Assembly: GCF_003351025.1 (NCBI RefSeq)
Contig: NZ_QPCG01000004.1
Location: 62,001-126,000, forward strand
Direction of reading: 5' to 3'
DNA from: Mucilaginibacter endophyticus
Lineage (GTDB): Bacteria > Bacteroidota > Bacteroidia > Sphingobacteriales > Sphingobacteriaceae
DNA: 64,000 nt
Both the position numbers and the translations under genes were made by a program. Below the pieces are notes generated by a model. The model made no database searches, was not told the DNA's origin, and worked only from the letters and a program-made list of their open reading frames with translations. Shown piece after piece: positions 34,189 to 43,972 of the stretch. The stretch's first letter is position 1. Each line of letters opens with the position of its first letter.

Positions 34189-35304
34189 TCAATGAAATAC
34201 CGGTATTGCCGGGAAGTAATAACCTGAATAACTCAGATCGCCCACCTGTGTTCCGTTCAAATCGTAAAAATACAGGTCGTTGATGCCATAATTTACGCCG
34301 AAACCTGATTTCACCGTAGTAACCGCCAGTTGATTGGTTTGCGGCACGTACCCTATTCCAGATCCGTACAACTCTTTACCCGTTGGTATGGTAATAAAGG
34401 GGGCAGAAAGTGAAGCCGCATTACCATCTATATACCTGTAAATGGTAGTTGCACCACTAAACGTGCCGTTGTTAGCTATGTAAACTGTGTTGTTTTGCGT
34501 TGATGCAGTAATAGAGCCCGGATGCCATGCAAACCAGGTACTGTTTGCCGTAAAGGGCAAGGTAATGGTTGTTACCGCTAAAGTAGCAGGATTGATCTTG
34601 ATTAATGAAGTACCTCCCGCGGCCCATACCGAACCATCCGGAGTTTTGGTAAATGCTACTACCATGCCCGATATAGTTTTAGCAACCGAATAATCGCCTG
34701 CGTTAAGTACCACTACCCCCTTGCTCTGCGACAGTACAAAAATATAGTTACCAGCTTTGATCATATCGCCAACGCTGCCGGTTACGCTGGTTAACTTGGC
34801 GCCGGTTGTATAGTTAGTTAAATCGAACGGATAGATACCACTTGCCGAACTCAATAAGCCCTTAGTTGCATCTATACCAACAAAAGCCTGCCAATTGTTA
34901 CCGCCAACCGCTACAATACGACCAAGCTCTTTAAGCGAGTAAGGATCAGCAACAACAACCGGTCCGCCAACTTTTGACACCAGGAACAGCTTGTTGTTGA
35001 ATATGGTTCCATACTCTAAGGTTGAAGTAGCCGGATCAAGCGTTTTGCCCGGATTTTCTTTAGTGAAGATGCTATCCTGTTTGGTATTAGTAGCAAAGCT
35101 GTAAAAACTTACGCTCCCAGTTCCGTGACCATACCAGCCCTCATTAATTAAAAAGAAGCCGTTATCATATTTACCTAAAGACTGGGTTTTGAGCGGTTTG
35201 CTATTATTATTTGCCCCTAACCCATCTTTTTTACATGACGAAGCCACTAAAACCAGTAACGAAAATACTATCGCGCCAAGCTTAGTTGTAATTGTTTTTT
35301 TCAT
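34189..35304 (-). CDS. Surface lipoprotein, DUF5074/YncE-like beta-propeller (second BtuG-like)
   Basis: 371 residues with a lipoprotein signal ending VASSCKK. The body is a beta-propeller of the DUF5074/YncE kind (GFFLINEGWYGHGTGSVSFY near residue 50, repeated VVxxxDYSVAKT-type blades, PFTANSTWFAWHPGS). In Bacteroides the surface propeller BtuG binds vitamin B12 with very high affinity and hands it to BtuB; this gene sits in the same riboswitch-controlled operon, as its last member, 45 nt after the lipoprotein 35350-36237. B12 binding is inferred from family and context. Confidence 0.8.
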   Translation of the reverse strand: MKKTITTKLGAIVFSLLVLVASSCKKDGLGANNNSKPLKTQSLGKYDNGFFLINEGWYGHGTGSVSFYSFATNTKQDSIFTKENPGKTLDPATSTLEYGTIFNNKLFLVSKVGGPVVVADPYSLKELGRIVAVGGNNWQAFVGIDATKGLLSSASGIYPFDLTNYTTGAKLTSVTGSVGDMIKAGNYIFVLSQSKGVVVLNAGDYSVAKTISGMVVAFTKTPDGSVWAAGGTSLIKINPATLAVTTITLPFTANSTWFAWHPGSITASTQNNTVYIANNGTFSGATTIYRYIDGNAASLSAPFITIPTGKELYGSGIGYVPQTNQLAVTTVKSGFGVNYGINDLYFYDLNGTQVGDLSYSGYYFPAIPVFH

Positions 35305-35349
35305 AATAATGATGATTTTTTATATAGTTGTTTGATTGTGTGTAGTAGA

Positions 35350-36237
35350 TTATTTGAGCAGGCTGAGATCGGCGGCGCCGGTAAATTCGGTAGACTGTTC
35401 GCCCAACCAGCCCATATTGGCCAGGATACCCGTTTGAACCTTGATAAAGTCTATCCCCTTCAGATTTACCTTATTGCCTTTATCATCCATAGCACTGCTG
35501 ATGTCAATTTTATCGCCACCGCCTGTGTTATCGGCGTAGCCATAATCAAACGACGCGCTGGTGATGTAAGTTGGATCATCCATGTTGATATTACTTGACG
35601 GTATCAGGCTTCCTGTTAAAGTATAAGTATTGGTTTTAAGACCAATAGGATAATAAGCCTGCGAGTGGAACATGTTAGTCTGGATTACGCCGGTATTACC
35701 CTTATTATCTTTCCATGGCACACTGCAGGTATCGCATGCCGGGCGGGTGTATGTTACCGAATAATCGCGGGTATAACCATCCTTATAAAAGGCGCTGCCT
35801 TTGATCTCGTACCAGGTGTCATCAGGCAAACCGTTGCCATTTTTATCCTGCATCACCCATATCACCCCCGGCTCAGCAAACTGGGCGAAGGCATTGCCGT
35901 ATACTATAAAATCTGTTTTTCCATCGGCATTTAATACGGTATGATCAAAGCCCACTACAATATAGCCGCCCCAGCCACCAAGGCTCACCAACCCCTGATC
36001 TGTTTTAAGCGTGCCTTTTGCAGCAGTAGTATCACCCAAGCCAGTATTGGTAAATTGCCCAGGTGCCGGATTAAAATCAAACAGCTTGGTTACGTATGCA
36101 TTGCTCGAGGCTGTTGTGGGGCGAATGGGCGCTTCCTGCGGGCCCACCTCGGCAACTTTATCCTTTTTACAGGATGCCCAGGCAAATGCGCACAGTACAA
36201 CTAATAGTAATAACGGTTTAAGTTGTTGTTTTTTCAT
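35350..36237 (-). CDS. Surface lipoprotein of the B12 operon, Ca-binding-like motif
   Basis: 295 residues, lipoprotein signal ending FAWASCKKDK. Conserved body: GGWGGYIVVGFDHTV, DFIVYGNAF, AEPGVIWVMQDKNGNGLPDD and TWYEIKGSAF. The D-x-N-x-N-G-x-P-D-D stretch looks like a calcium-binding loop. This family recurs in Bacteroidota B12 loci as an unnamed cell-surface protein. It lies between the two propeller genes (33 and 45 nt gaps). A pair CDTC (about residue 178) may form a disulfide. Likely helps capture corrinoid at the surface; not proven. Confidence 0.75.
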   Translation of the reverse strand: MKKQQLKPLLLLVVLCAFAWASCKKDKVAEVGPQEAPIRPTTASSNAYVTKLFDFNPAPGQFTNTGLGDTTAAKGTLKTDQGLVSLGGWGGYIVVGFDHTVLNADGKTDFIVYGNAFAQFAEPGVIWVMQDKNGNGLPDDTWYEIKGSAFYKDGYTRDYSVTYTRPACDTCSVPWKDNKGNTGVIQTNMFHSQAYYPIGLKTNTYTLTGSLIPSSNINMDDPTYITSASFDYGYADNTGGGDKIDISSAMDDKGNKVNLKGIDFIKVQTGILANMGWLGEQSTEFTGAADLSLLK

Positions 36238-36270
36238 AAAGATTTGTTTGTATTTGAAATTTGAATTGGA

Positions 36271-37413
36271 TTAGTAAATAAAGGCCATGTGAGCTGGGAT
36301 ATCGCCTGCCTGAACCTGCCATTTCATGCGGCCATTTTTGTCGAAACAATAAAGTGTGCCCGAGGCCACGTAGTTACCGGCATCGGTCACAAAAACATCT
36401 TTGGTGACAGGGTTAACAGCTATGCCATAAGGAACTACTATTTTTTTTTCGGTACCATCGGTAATAAATTTGCTACTCAGCACGGTTTCGTCCTTCACGT
36501 TGAGCATGGTGTAGCTAATGGTGTTTTTTTGCTGCGGATAGCTCCATTCGGTGCTGTAGATATAGGCCGTATCATCATCTATCCAAAGATTGCTTGCAGC
36601 TATATCGAATGTTTTTTTGATAGCGTCGGTTTTGGTATCGATAACAAATAATTTAGAAGGGATAGAATAGTAATCGCCGCGGGAGGTAACATAGATATCA
36701 CCGTATCTATCGGCCTTTAACCTATCCAGATTGATAGCCACATCTATCCGCTTAAGTTCCGTAAACGATGCAAGGTCAATCACCGAAACTGTACGCTCAT
36801 AATCGGGCGGACTGTAACCACCCGAGTTTGCTATGTACAGCTTTTCGCCAACAATAGCCATTTCTTCAGGCTGGCGACCAACGGTAACTTTACGCTCAAT
36901 CTGCAGACTGGCGGTATCAATTTCGGCAACTATACCATTTGGCGCTTTGGGATCACCAACCTTGCCGAGATATGCGCTAACATATGCCTTATTCTTATGA
37001 AAGGTTACGTAGCGGCAATTGGTAATATCTATCTGGGCCAGTTTTTTTGCCGTTTTAACATCCAATACTTCTACCTTATTGGAGATGTTAACAACGACAT
37101 ACATTTTTGAGCCATAAATACCGATGTCGTTACCAACGTCGCCCAAACCTTTGGTGACCGATGGATTGGCCTCGTTATAAATATTACGCTTGTAAACGCC
37201 GGTACGGAAGTCCACGAAATCCAGCGAAGCCTTATTCATGTTCATATTCCCTTCGTTAAGCAGGTACATGCCTTTAATGGTGCTTGATGGATCGGGTGCA
37301 AAGATGGTTTCAACCTGTTCGGGTATTACTTGCGGCGCCTTGCGGCATGATGCCACAAGCAATACCATAAACAGGGCAACGGGTAGATATAGGGCTATTT
37401 TCAGTTTTTTCAT
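36271..37413 (-). CDS. BtuG-like surface beta-propeller lipoprotein
   Basis: 380 residues with signal peptide and lipobox (LLVASCRKAP). Seven-bladed YncE/DUF5074-type propeller: GMYLLNEGNMNMNKASLDFVD, NKVEVLDVKTAKKLAQID, NGIVAEIDTASLQIERKV, YERTVSVIDLASFTELKRID, GIAVNPVTKDVFVTDAGNY. Starts 2 nt after the stop of the BtuB-like receptor, the same receptor-then-propeller order as btuB-btuG loci of gut Bacteroides. It should form the lid or capture protein over the receptor. Confidence 0.85.
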   Translation of the reverse strand: MKKLKIALYLPVALFMVLLVASCRKAPQVIPEQVETIFAPDPSSTIKGMYLLNEGNMNMNKASLDFVDFRTGVYKRNIYNEANPSVTKGLGDVGNDIGIYGSKMYVVVNISNKVEVLDVKTAKKLAQIDITNCRYVTFHKNKAYVSAYLGKVGDPKAPNGIVAEIDTASLQIERKVTVGRQPEEMAIVGEKLYIANSGGYSPPDYERTVSVIDLASFTELKRIDVAINLDRLKADRYGDIYVTSRGDYYSIPSKLFVIDTKTDAIKKTFDIAASNLWIDDDTAYIYSTEWSYPQQKNTISYTMLNVKDETVLSSKFITDGTEKKIVVPYGIAVNPVTKDVFVTDAGNYVASGTLYCFDKNGRMKWQVQAGDIPAHMAFIY

Positions 37414-37415
37414 GG

Positions 37416-39500
37416 TTAGATATTGTAGCTTATTTTGAAGCGGTAAAAACGACGGGGCATCGGAAAATTGGAAATGATTTCCCTATCCTGGTTAAGCAGA
37501 TTATTTACCTCAATGCCGAACCTTATCTTATGCTGATATATTTTGGTGAGATAGCCTGCCGACAGATCATGGGTATACCAGGGCGCTACGGTGTTGTACC
37601 CGTGATTGGTATCGTCACTCAATTCATTATACCTAAGCCCCGTATAGATATAGCTGTAATTGAATTGAAACCGGCGGTAATCGGCCCCCAAAGTAAACGA
37701 ACCGCTGTGCATAGGTACATATGGGATATTATAATGGTAGGTAATGCCGCCATCTTTATAAAATGCCTGCTGGTAAGTGTAATTAAGACAGGTCGTTATA
37801 ACCAATTCATCAGCAACATTCCACGCGGATTGCACATTAATTTCCGCTCCTTTTATATGCACATCTCCAACGTTGTACATCACCCATCTGAATAAATTAA
37901 GGCCCGGGATTGCTACAATTTTATCCTTTACCTGGTTATAATAAACGTCGGCCTGTATCGAGAATGATTGCAACACCTGTTTTCTAAACTGATGATTATA
38001 GGTAAAGCCAACATCGTATTGTTTAGCATATTCCGGTCTAAGCTGAGTGTTGCCAATCAGTGTATAATACAAGTCATTGAAGGTTGGCAGCCGAAAAATA
38101 TTTTTGTAAAAAGCGCGAAGCATCAGATCACCATTATTCGACACTTGCCACCCAGCCGTTAGCGTCGGAGTATAAGCAGTTTTACGCCCGGCACCGGTAT
38201 ATTCCTTCACCTTGTCATTAACAAAAGTGCCCAGTAAAGACGCTTGCAGGTTAAGTCGACCTAACTTGAGCCGGGAAGCCAATGAAACCAGCTCGGTATA
38301 GCGGGTTGGATATGGGAAACGATATAGATTAGCGTCGAGGTTATTCAATTGAAAATCGGCAGAGAGCGCCACATCCCAAACCGGCAAAATGCGGTATCGA
38401 TTTGCGATAGAGGTATAAAACTCGTGCTGATAAAAACGATTATCCAGGAAGCCTGTGGTGGTTACAAACTCAGGATCAAGATAACGCTCATAATTATCAC
38501 TGTACTTAGCTATCGCTTTAAAGCTATAGCGGTTACCAGCATTACTTTCATAATTGGCCTGGATAAATTGGTCGCGATCCCATTGCCTTTGCGAATAATT
38601 AAATTTATTGGCTACGATGGCTCCCGGCAACCCACGGTCTGAGATGTAGCTGTATCCTTTAATAGTCCATATAGCGCTATCAGCCACGCTTCCTCTAAGC
38701 CCGACCTCCATCCGGTAAGCTTCAATATCGCCGTTATTGCGTACCGCGGTTGTATCATACACACCATTAGTATACCTAAATTTATAGCGACCATTTGATT
38801 GGATATATTCGGCACTAACGGTACTGCTTATTTTATCGCTTAACTTCTGCTGCCAGAGTATTGATGGGTTCACTAACCCCATCGAGCCGGTTTTATAATT
38901 AAGGCGAATGTGTGTATGTTCGCCCGGCTCAAATTTAGGTTTGGCCGATTGAAGATATATAGTGCTTGCTGCCGAAAATGATTTGGCAGATTGAAAGATC
39001 TCGCTTCGCTGGCCATTATAAAGATCAATCTCTTCAATGTTATCTAACGAGAACCGGCCAAGATCAACCTGCCCGTTTTGCGCGTTGCCCAACTGTACAC
39101 CATCATAAAATACAGCAACATGATTGGTGCCCAAACTGCGCACGTTGATAGTTTTTAAACCGCCAACTCCACCATAATCTTTCAACTGAACGCCAGTAAA
39201 AAAGCGCAGGGCATCAGCCACCGAAAAACTGTTGAGGCGCTGTAATTGCTCGCCTTTCAATATTTGTACCGGTGTTGGCGAGGTATTGCGAAGATCCGTT
39301 TTGGCAGCACGAATATCTACCTGATTAAGATGCGTGATCCTGGTAGAATCTGTTTGGGTAGTATCTTTCTTACGAACCGGAGATTGCGCTGAAACCTGTA
39401 AGCAACAGCAAGCAGTTGCTATCCAGAAGGAAACAAGCCACAGAAAACCTTTAATACAGCCATTACGCGTTGCGAACGTATGGCGCACAGTTAATTTCAT
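37416..39500 (-). CDS. btuB: BtuB-like TonB-dependent vitamin B12 receptor
   Basis: 694 residues: signal peptide (FLWLVSFWIATACCCLQVSA), TonB box region and plug (HLNQVDIRAAKTDL..., QLQRLNSFSVADALRFFTGVQLKDYGG, GTNHVAVFYDGVQLGN), then a 22-strand barrel ending in ...RFKISYNI. The length and the compact plug fit BtuB-type receptors. The cobalamin riboswitch in its leader (39612-39795) is strong support for B12 as ligand. First gene of a four-gene reverse-strand operon with three surface lipoproteins (gaps 2, 33 and 45 nt). Confidence 0.88.
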   Translation of the reverse strand: MKLTVRHTFATRNGCIKGFLWLVSFWIATACCCLQVSAQSPVRKKDTTQTDSTRITHLNQVDIRAAKTDLRNTSPTPVQILKGEQLQRLNSFSVADALRFFTGVQLKDYGGVGGLKTINVRSLGTNHVAVFYDGVQLGNAQNGQVDLGRFSLDNIEEIDLYNGQRSEIFQSAKSFSAASTIYLQSAKPKFEPGEHTHIRLNYKTGSMGLVNPSILWQQKLSDKISSTVSAEYIQSNGRYKFRYTNGVYDTTAVRNNGDIEAYRMEVGLRGSVADSAIWTIKGYSYISDRGLPGAIVANKFNYSQRQWDRDQFIQANYESNAGNRYSFKAIAKYSDNYERYLDPEFVTTTGFLDNRFYQHEFYTSIANRYRILPVWDVALSADFQLNNLDANLYRFPYPTRYTELVSLASRLKLGRLNLQASLLGTFVNDKVKEYTGAGRKTAYTPTLTAGWQVSNNGDLMLRAFYKNIFRLPTFNDLYYTLIGNTQLRPEYAKQYDVGFTYNHQFRKQVLQSFSIQADVYYNQVKDKIVAIPGLNLFRWVMYNVGDVHIKGAEINVQSAWNVADELVITTCLNYTYQQAFYKDGGITYHYNIPYVPMHSGSFTLGADYRRFQFNYSYIYTGLRYNELSDDTNHGYNTVAPWYTHDLSAGYLTKIYQHKIRFGIEVNNLLNQDREIISNFPMPRRFYRFKISYNI

Positions 39501-39611
39501 GAGTGTTGTGGGTTAAAAAAACCTCACAGCAAACAGAACGAATTACAAAAAATGAAATACACGAAAGGTATCCTCATTCCAGCTTCAATCCCCGAAAGCT
39601 ATGAATTAATA

Positions 39612-39795
39612 TGTGCTGGTGGCAGGTCTTCTGACTTACTCCCCCCGGCCCTGTCTTCCCGCCAGTCAAACGACTAACAGTGACAATAAGAATGGGCTTC
39701 GGCGTTATGGAGCTTACAGCTGCGGGACAGTCCCGGATTTACACCGGGTTCCCTTTTAATCACGGGCGTTAATTATCCGTGAACCAAAAGCGAGG
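39612..39795 (-). ncRNA. Cobalamin riboswitch
   Basis: Read on the minus strand the leader shows the conserved AdoCbl elements in order: GGGAACCCGGTGTAAATCCG, GGGACTGTCCCGCAGCTGTA, the B12-box-like GTCACTG (39678-39684), GGCGGGAAGACAGGGC, and the closing GTCAGAAGACCTGCC. It lies directly upstream of the BtuB-like gene, leaving about 110 nt of expression platform without an obvious T-run terminator, so control of translation is the likelier mode. Ends are approximate. Confidence 0.95.
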
Positions 39796-39827
39796 CAAAT
39801 TTATGTATTAAAAGTTTAATTAATCAA
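39796..39827 (-). promoter_or_regulatory. Promoter of the B12 operon
   Basis: On the minus strand TTG (39825-39827), 21 nt, TAAATTTG (39796-39803): a perfect -7 box of the Bacteroidota primary sigma factor with a fitting -33 element. Transcription would begin a few nt before the riboswitch aptamer. Confidence 0.65.
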
Positions 39828-39925
39828 GTGATAGTTTGTAAAACAAATAATACATCGCTAATGAGGTAGATAAAACTGAGACGAGGAAACTTCAAACATA
39901 GTTAATCATATTTTATTGTTTATGT

Positions 39926-41440
39926 ATGAAACATGACAGCGCGACACTTATTTTCCCGCATCAGCTATTTAAACACCATCCATCGGTAAAGCAATCCCGT
40001 AAGGTTTATCTTATAGAAGAAACGTTATTTTTTAACCAATACAATTTCAATAAAAAGAAACTGGTATTGCACCGGGCCTCGATGAAGTTTTATGCCCATC
40101 ACTTATCCACCCATAAAATAGAAGTAGACTATATAGCTGCTAAAGACCCCAATTCAGACGTACAACAATTGGTAGCAATGTTAGCAAAACAAGGTATCAA
40201 ACATATTTACTACACGGATACTGTCGATAACTGGTTAGAAAAAAGACTGACACACAATGCTGAAAAACACCAAATACAACTCAACAAGCATCGTAGCCCT
40301 AATTTTCTTAACAATATTGAAGAAGTGGCCGATTTCTTCGACAAAAAGAAAACTTATTTTCAAACCGACTTTTATATAGATCAGCGCAAACAACGCAATA
40401 TTTTACTTGAACGCGATGGAAAGCCCATCGGTGGCAAATGGACTTATGATAGTGAAAACCGCCTTAAATTCCCTAAGAACGCGGTTGTACCTTTGCTAAA
40501 CGTTCCGAAGAAAAACGTGTATCTGCAAGAAGCGCAGTCTTACGTAGATAAACATTTTGCCAATAATTACGGCAATACCGCATCTCCGTTTGGTAACCTG
40601 GGTGGCTTTTATCCAACTACATATGACGAAGCAGAACACTGGCTCGAAGATTTTCTGAAGCAACGCCTTCATGATTTTGGTATTTATGAAGATGCCATGG
40701 TTGCCAATGAAAGCTTTCTATATCATTCGGTATTGACTCCCATGCTCAATATCGGATTGATTAATCCACAGCAGATAATTGATAAAGCGCTGGATGTAGC
40801 TACAAACTCAGAAATTCCACTAAACTCGTTAGAAGGTTTTATACGACAGATCATGGGCTGGCGCGAGTTTATCCACATTGTTTATGAACGTGAAGGCGTA
40901 ACGCAACGAACGAAAAATTACTGGGGTTTTAAACGCCGGATACCCGCATCTTTTTGGAAAGGCAATACAGGTATAACCCCGGTTGATGTTGTAATAAAAA
41001 AAGTTTTAGCCACCGGCTATACGCATCATATTGAGCGCTTAATGGTTATGGGCAACTTTTTCTTACTGTGCGAATTTCATCCCGATGACGTTTACCAATG
41101 GTTTATGGAAATGTATGTAGATGCTTACGACTGGGTAATGGTACCCAACACTTACGGCATGACCCAATTTGCCGATGGCGGCCTAATGATGACCAAACCC
41201 TACATAAGTGGCAGCAACTATCTATTAAAAATGGGCGATTGGGCAAAAGGCCCGTGGCAGGAAACCTGGGATGGCCTATTCTGGCGATTTATGCATGTGC
41301 ACCGAAATTTCTTTTTACAAAATCCGCGTTTAGGTATGCTGGTAAAAACATTCGACAAAATGCCCGCAGAAAAGCAAAACATGCATTTAAGTAATGCCGA
41401 AAAGTTTCTGCAGCAGCTTGACAAACAAGATCACAGATGA
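39926..41440 (+). CDS. Cryptochrome/photolyase of the Fe-S type family (PhrB-like) lacking Fe-S cysteines
   Basis: 504 residues. Overall sequence matches the bacterial (6-4) photolyase/CryB family (PF04244-type): the N-terminal IFPHQLF..HPSVKQSRKVYLIEETLFF, the middle SFLYHSVLTPMLNIGLINP, IRQIMGWREFI, the FAD-site segment HHIERLMVMGNFFLLCE, DAYDWVMVPNTYGMTQFADGG and TTKPY-like MMTKPYISGSNYLLKMGDW. In characterised members the end of this region carries cysteines that, with one earlier Cys, bind a 4Fe-4S cluster; here it reads WAKGPWQETWDGLFW and the whole protein has a single Cys (LLCEF). So it probably repairs or senses light damage without the cluster. Single gene, divergent from the B12 operon. 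Confidence 0.85.
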   Translation: MKHDSATLIFPHQLFKHHPSVKQSRKVYLIEETLFFNQYNFNKKKLVLHRASMKFYAHHLSTHKIEVDYIAAKDPNSDVQQLVAMLAKQGIKHIYYTDTVDNWLEKRLTHNAEKHQIQLNKHRSPNFLNNIEEVADFFDKKKTYFQTDFYIDQRKQRNILLERDGKPIGGKWTYDSENRLKFPKNAVVPLLNVPKKNVYLQEAQSYVDKHFANNYGNTASPFGNLGGFYPTTYDEAEHWLEDFLKQRLHDFGIYEDAMVANESFLYHSVLTPMLNIGLINPQQIIDKALDVATNSEIPLNSLEGFIRQIMGWREFIHIVYEREGVTQRTKNYWGFKRRIPASFWKGNTGITPVDVVIKKVLATGYTHHIERLMVMGNFFLLCEFHPDDVYQWFMEMYVDAYDWVMVPNTYGMTQFADGGLMMTKPYISGSNYLLKMGDWAKGPWQETWDGLFWRFMHVHRNFFLQNPRLGMLVKTFDKMPAEKQNMHLSNAEKFLQQLDKQDHR

Positions 41441-41519
41441 TCAGTTACATACCCCATTCATTTTTTCCAAAAATATATTTTAAATGTTTGCAACTTATGA
41501 TATATTTGCGACCCGATAC

Positions 41520-41593
<74 letters not shown>

Positions 41594-41605
41594 CTTATGA
41601 TAATC

Positions 41606-41640
41606 AAGGCTTTACGAAACAACGTAAAGCCTTCTTTTTT
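41606..41640 (+). terminator. Terminator of the tRNA-Ala gene
   Basis: AAGGCTTTACG (41606-41616), AAACAA loop, CGTAAAGCCTT (41623-41633), then CTTTTTT. Perfect 11-bp stem with T-run, 12 nt after the tRNA. Confidence 0.9.
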
Positions 41641-41950
41641 CCAGGTAACACAGCAGGTAACCCGATATCCTGTTATACATACCAATCAAGTTCATTTCTT
41701 GGCCAACTTAAGAGCATAAAGTTGAATTTCTTTCGTTCACTGAATTGTCTAAAAAATCATTTTCGAATTTGATTGGCATAAAATCGCCAGATTATATTAT
41801 CTCGAAATTTCGAGGTGCCGGTTTTGCGGTTCCGCATTTATCGCCAGATTGGGCTTAAAGTACAAAATTGACTAAAAATAGCAAACCGACCACGAACATC
41901 AGCGTCACCCGTAATGACGGAGCAAACCCGTGACCGGTCTTTTCAACTAA
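41641..41950. other. Spacer between tRNA-Ala and the envelope module
   Basis: About 310 nt with no convincing gene. It contains a perfect palindrome CTCGAAATTTCGAG (41802-41815) framed by two direct copies of ATCGCCAGATT (about 41784 and 41840). tRNA 3' flanks are common integration sites, but I found no second copy of the tRNA end and no integrase. Confidence 0.4.
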
Positions 41951-43972
41951 TTATTTCTTAGCGGTTGTAAAAGGAGCATTATGTAATGTAAACAAAGGGA
42001 TATCGATCAGGACGCTGAAATTGAACACACTCTTTGAAGTTACCGGCACAAAAGTGTTATCTGATTTGCTGTAAAACAATTTAGGAGTCTGCCGCCACCC
42101 GCCACCAATGGTTAGTGGAGTTTTGGGCAGCTGTAAAAACAATTGCGCGGAAGGTGAAAATGCGCTTTCCAGCCGCACTTCCTGTTTCAGCTGATCCGTA
42201 GCCGAACTTTGCAGGTTATAAGATACAAAGGAGCCAATATCAATCACAGAAGCAAATAACGTTACCGGTATCCCCCAAGACCTGGCCGAACCAAAATTGA
42301 AAGAAAAACCAATCGGCGCATATACGCCGTGCGCATAGGCATCTTTAAAAAACGGTTTATTGCTATCCCAGGCATAACCTACATAAGCGTTTACAGAGAT
42401 ATTGAAAGCAGACTTCTGTTTGATAGTATAACTACCTACCGGCAAAGCTACAGCCTCCACTGCGGACTTCACTTCTGCCGGTGTTTTCGCTTCCACAACA
42501 TTCGAGGCAAACGAAGCGTATTTCATGAAATTCGTACAAAAGTTCGCGATATCCGGGTCGTTGCCACCTTGTTCTTTCAAGAAGTCTGCCAGTATTGTGA
42601 GTGTACCCATTACGGCCGCATTGTAGTTTTTTGAAAAAATATTATTGCTGATCTGTAGTGCCTGGTCTGTATAGGCAAAGTAAATGTCTACCTGCGCGGC
42701 TATCTTCAAACGATTATCAACGACCGATACATTTCGTAACGTTGCCAACAACTGACTGAAAGAAGCGGTCAGAGCTGTATAATCCGGGCTTAGGTCTGCT
42801 TTTGCGGCCAGCTTATCCGCTTTAAGCTGATCATAGGCTCGCTGCAGATCCACAGCCTGGTCATGGCAGTTGCGGATATAGTTCCAGACTCCATCAACAT
42901 GAAGCTTATCAATCATACTGGTGACAGCCACATTGGCCCCATTCACGTAAAATACGAGCCCACTGCCTTTGTTAGCATTACGCACCTGTTGATAGATCAA
43001 GCCGAGATAAAGGTTACGCAGTTGCTGATCATCAATCATCGCATTAAATTCTGCAGCACTGATGTAGTTTTTGCCGGTCTCGTTGCTCTCCAGGCTCATA
43101 TTCACAAGGTCAACCAACTGCAACATATTATGAATATTGGCATTGTCATTCGGGTCGGCCACCGTATAGCCCAATAAAAAATCAGGACTGATGACAGAGT
43201 GCAAGATTTCAGGTACTTTTTTATTATTGATCACCCCATCTGCAACCCCGCAGGCCGACAACAATAATCTTCCGTCATTACTTGCAAAAAATGTCCTGAT
43301 CTTACCAATCCTACTCTTACACTCTTTGCAATAATCCGTTTCTTTATTATCACTGGCATAGCAATCAGCATCCGCAAGATTTTTAAGTTTAATGATATCC
43401 GCCGGCAATTGGTTAATGTCTTGATTGAATGCTTCCTTCAATGTATTTAATAAGTTAGCGTACTCCCAGGAATTATAATTACTAAGAAAAATATTGGTAT
43501 GTGGGAATAAGGTTGCAAACTCCGGATAATCATCAAGAAAATCTTTCAAACGAATAAAAAAAGCTTCGTTCACCTCCGCCTTAGCCCGTTCGATCAGGAA
43601 CTGGGCTATACCATTGAAAATATTGGCTCCGTTAAAAGAACCGATGGCTGAAACCACGGTACTAATTTGGGTCGCATCGCCGCCAGCGGCAGGAAAATAA
43701 TCGCACAAAAAATCATTGGTTGCACCAGCAGGGCAAATGTTCCGATAGATTAATTTGTCTGTCGCAGCCAATGTGTCGGTCGTCCGATCGTAGCTATAGT
43801 TTTTCAGGATTTCATAAACCTGCGGCATTTTAGCCTGATCAAAGGAAAAGCTACCGTTGCCATTATCTTTCAGAAACTTCCGCAGCTTCACGGCATCATA
43901 ATAAGAGTTTTGCGCCAGTGCGCCAAAGGACGTCAACAAAGCAAAAAGCAATAGGGGCAGGATTCGTTTCAT
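41951..43972 (-). CDS. Large exported protein of unknown function, envelope module gene 3
   Basis: 673 residues from the ATG at 43972, which overlaps the subtilase stop (ATGA) and gives a clean signal peptide (MKRILPLLLFALLTSFGALAQ). The long middle (about 25-500) is helical and Asp/Asn-rich with a cysteine pair CKEC (about 230). The last 150 residues look like outer-membrane beta strands (FNISVNAYVGYAWDSNKPFF, YAPIGFSFNFGSARSWGIPV, LQLPKTPLTIGGGWRQTPKLFY). I do not recognise the family. It is the last gene of a three-gene unit and would be the periplasmic/outer-membrane part. Confidence 0.8.
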   Translation of the reverse strand: MKRILPLLLFALLTSFGALAQNSYYDAVKLRKFLKDNGNGSFSFDQAKMPQVYEILKNYSYDRTTDTLAATDKLIYRNICPAGATNDFLCDYFPAAGGDATQISTVVSAIGSFNGANIFNGIAQFLIERAKAEVNEAFFIRLKDFLDDYPEFATLFPHTNIFLSNYNSWEYANLLNTLKEAFNQDINQLPADIIKLKNLADADCYASDNKETDYCKECKSRIGKIRTFFASNDGRLLLSACGVADGVINNKKVPEILHSVISPDFLLGYTVADPNDNANIHNMLQLVDLVNMSLESNETGKNYISAAEFNAMIDDQQLRNLYLGLIYQQVRNANKGSGLVFYVNGANVAVTSMIDKLHVDGVWNYIRNCHDQAVDLQRAYDQLKADKLAAKADLSPDYTALTASFSQLLATLRNVSVVDNRLKIAAQVDIYFAYTDQALQISNNIFSKNYNAAVMGTLTILADFLKEQGGNDPDIANFCTNFMKYASFASNVVEAKTPAEVKSAVEAVALPVGSYTIKQKSAFNISVNAYVGYAWDSNKPFFKDAYAHGVYAPIGFSFNFGSARSWGIPVTLFASVIDIGSFVSYNLQSSATDQLKQEVRLESAFSPSAQLFLQLPKTPLTIGGGWRQTPKLFYSKSDNTFVPVTSKSVFNFSVLIDIPLFTLHNAPFTTAKK

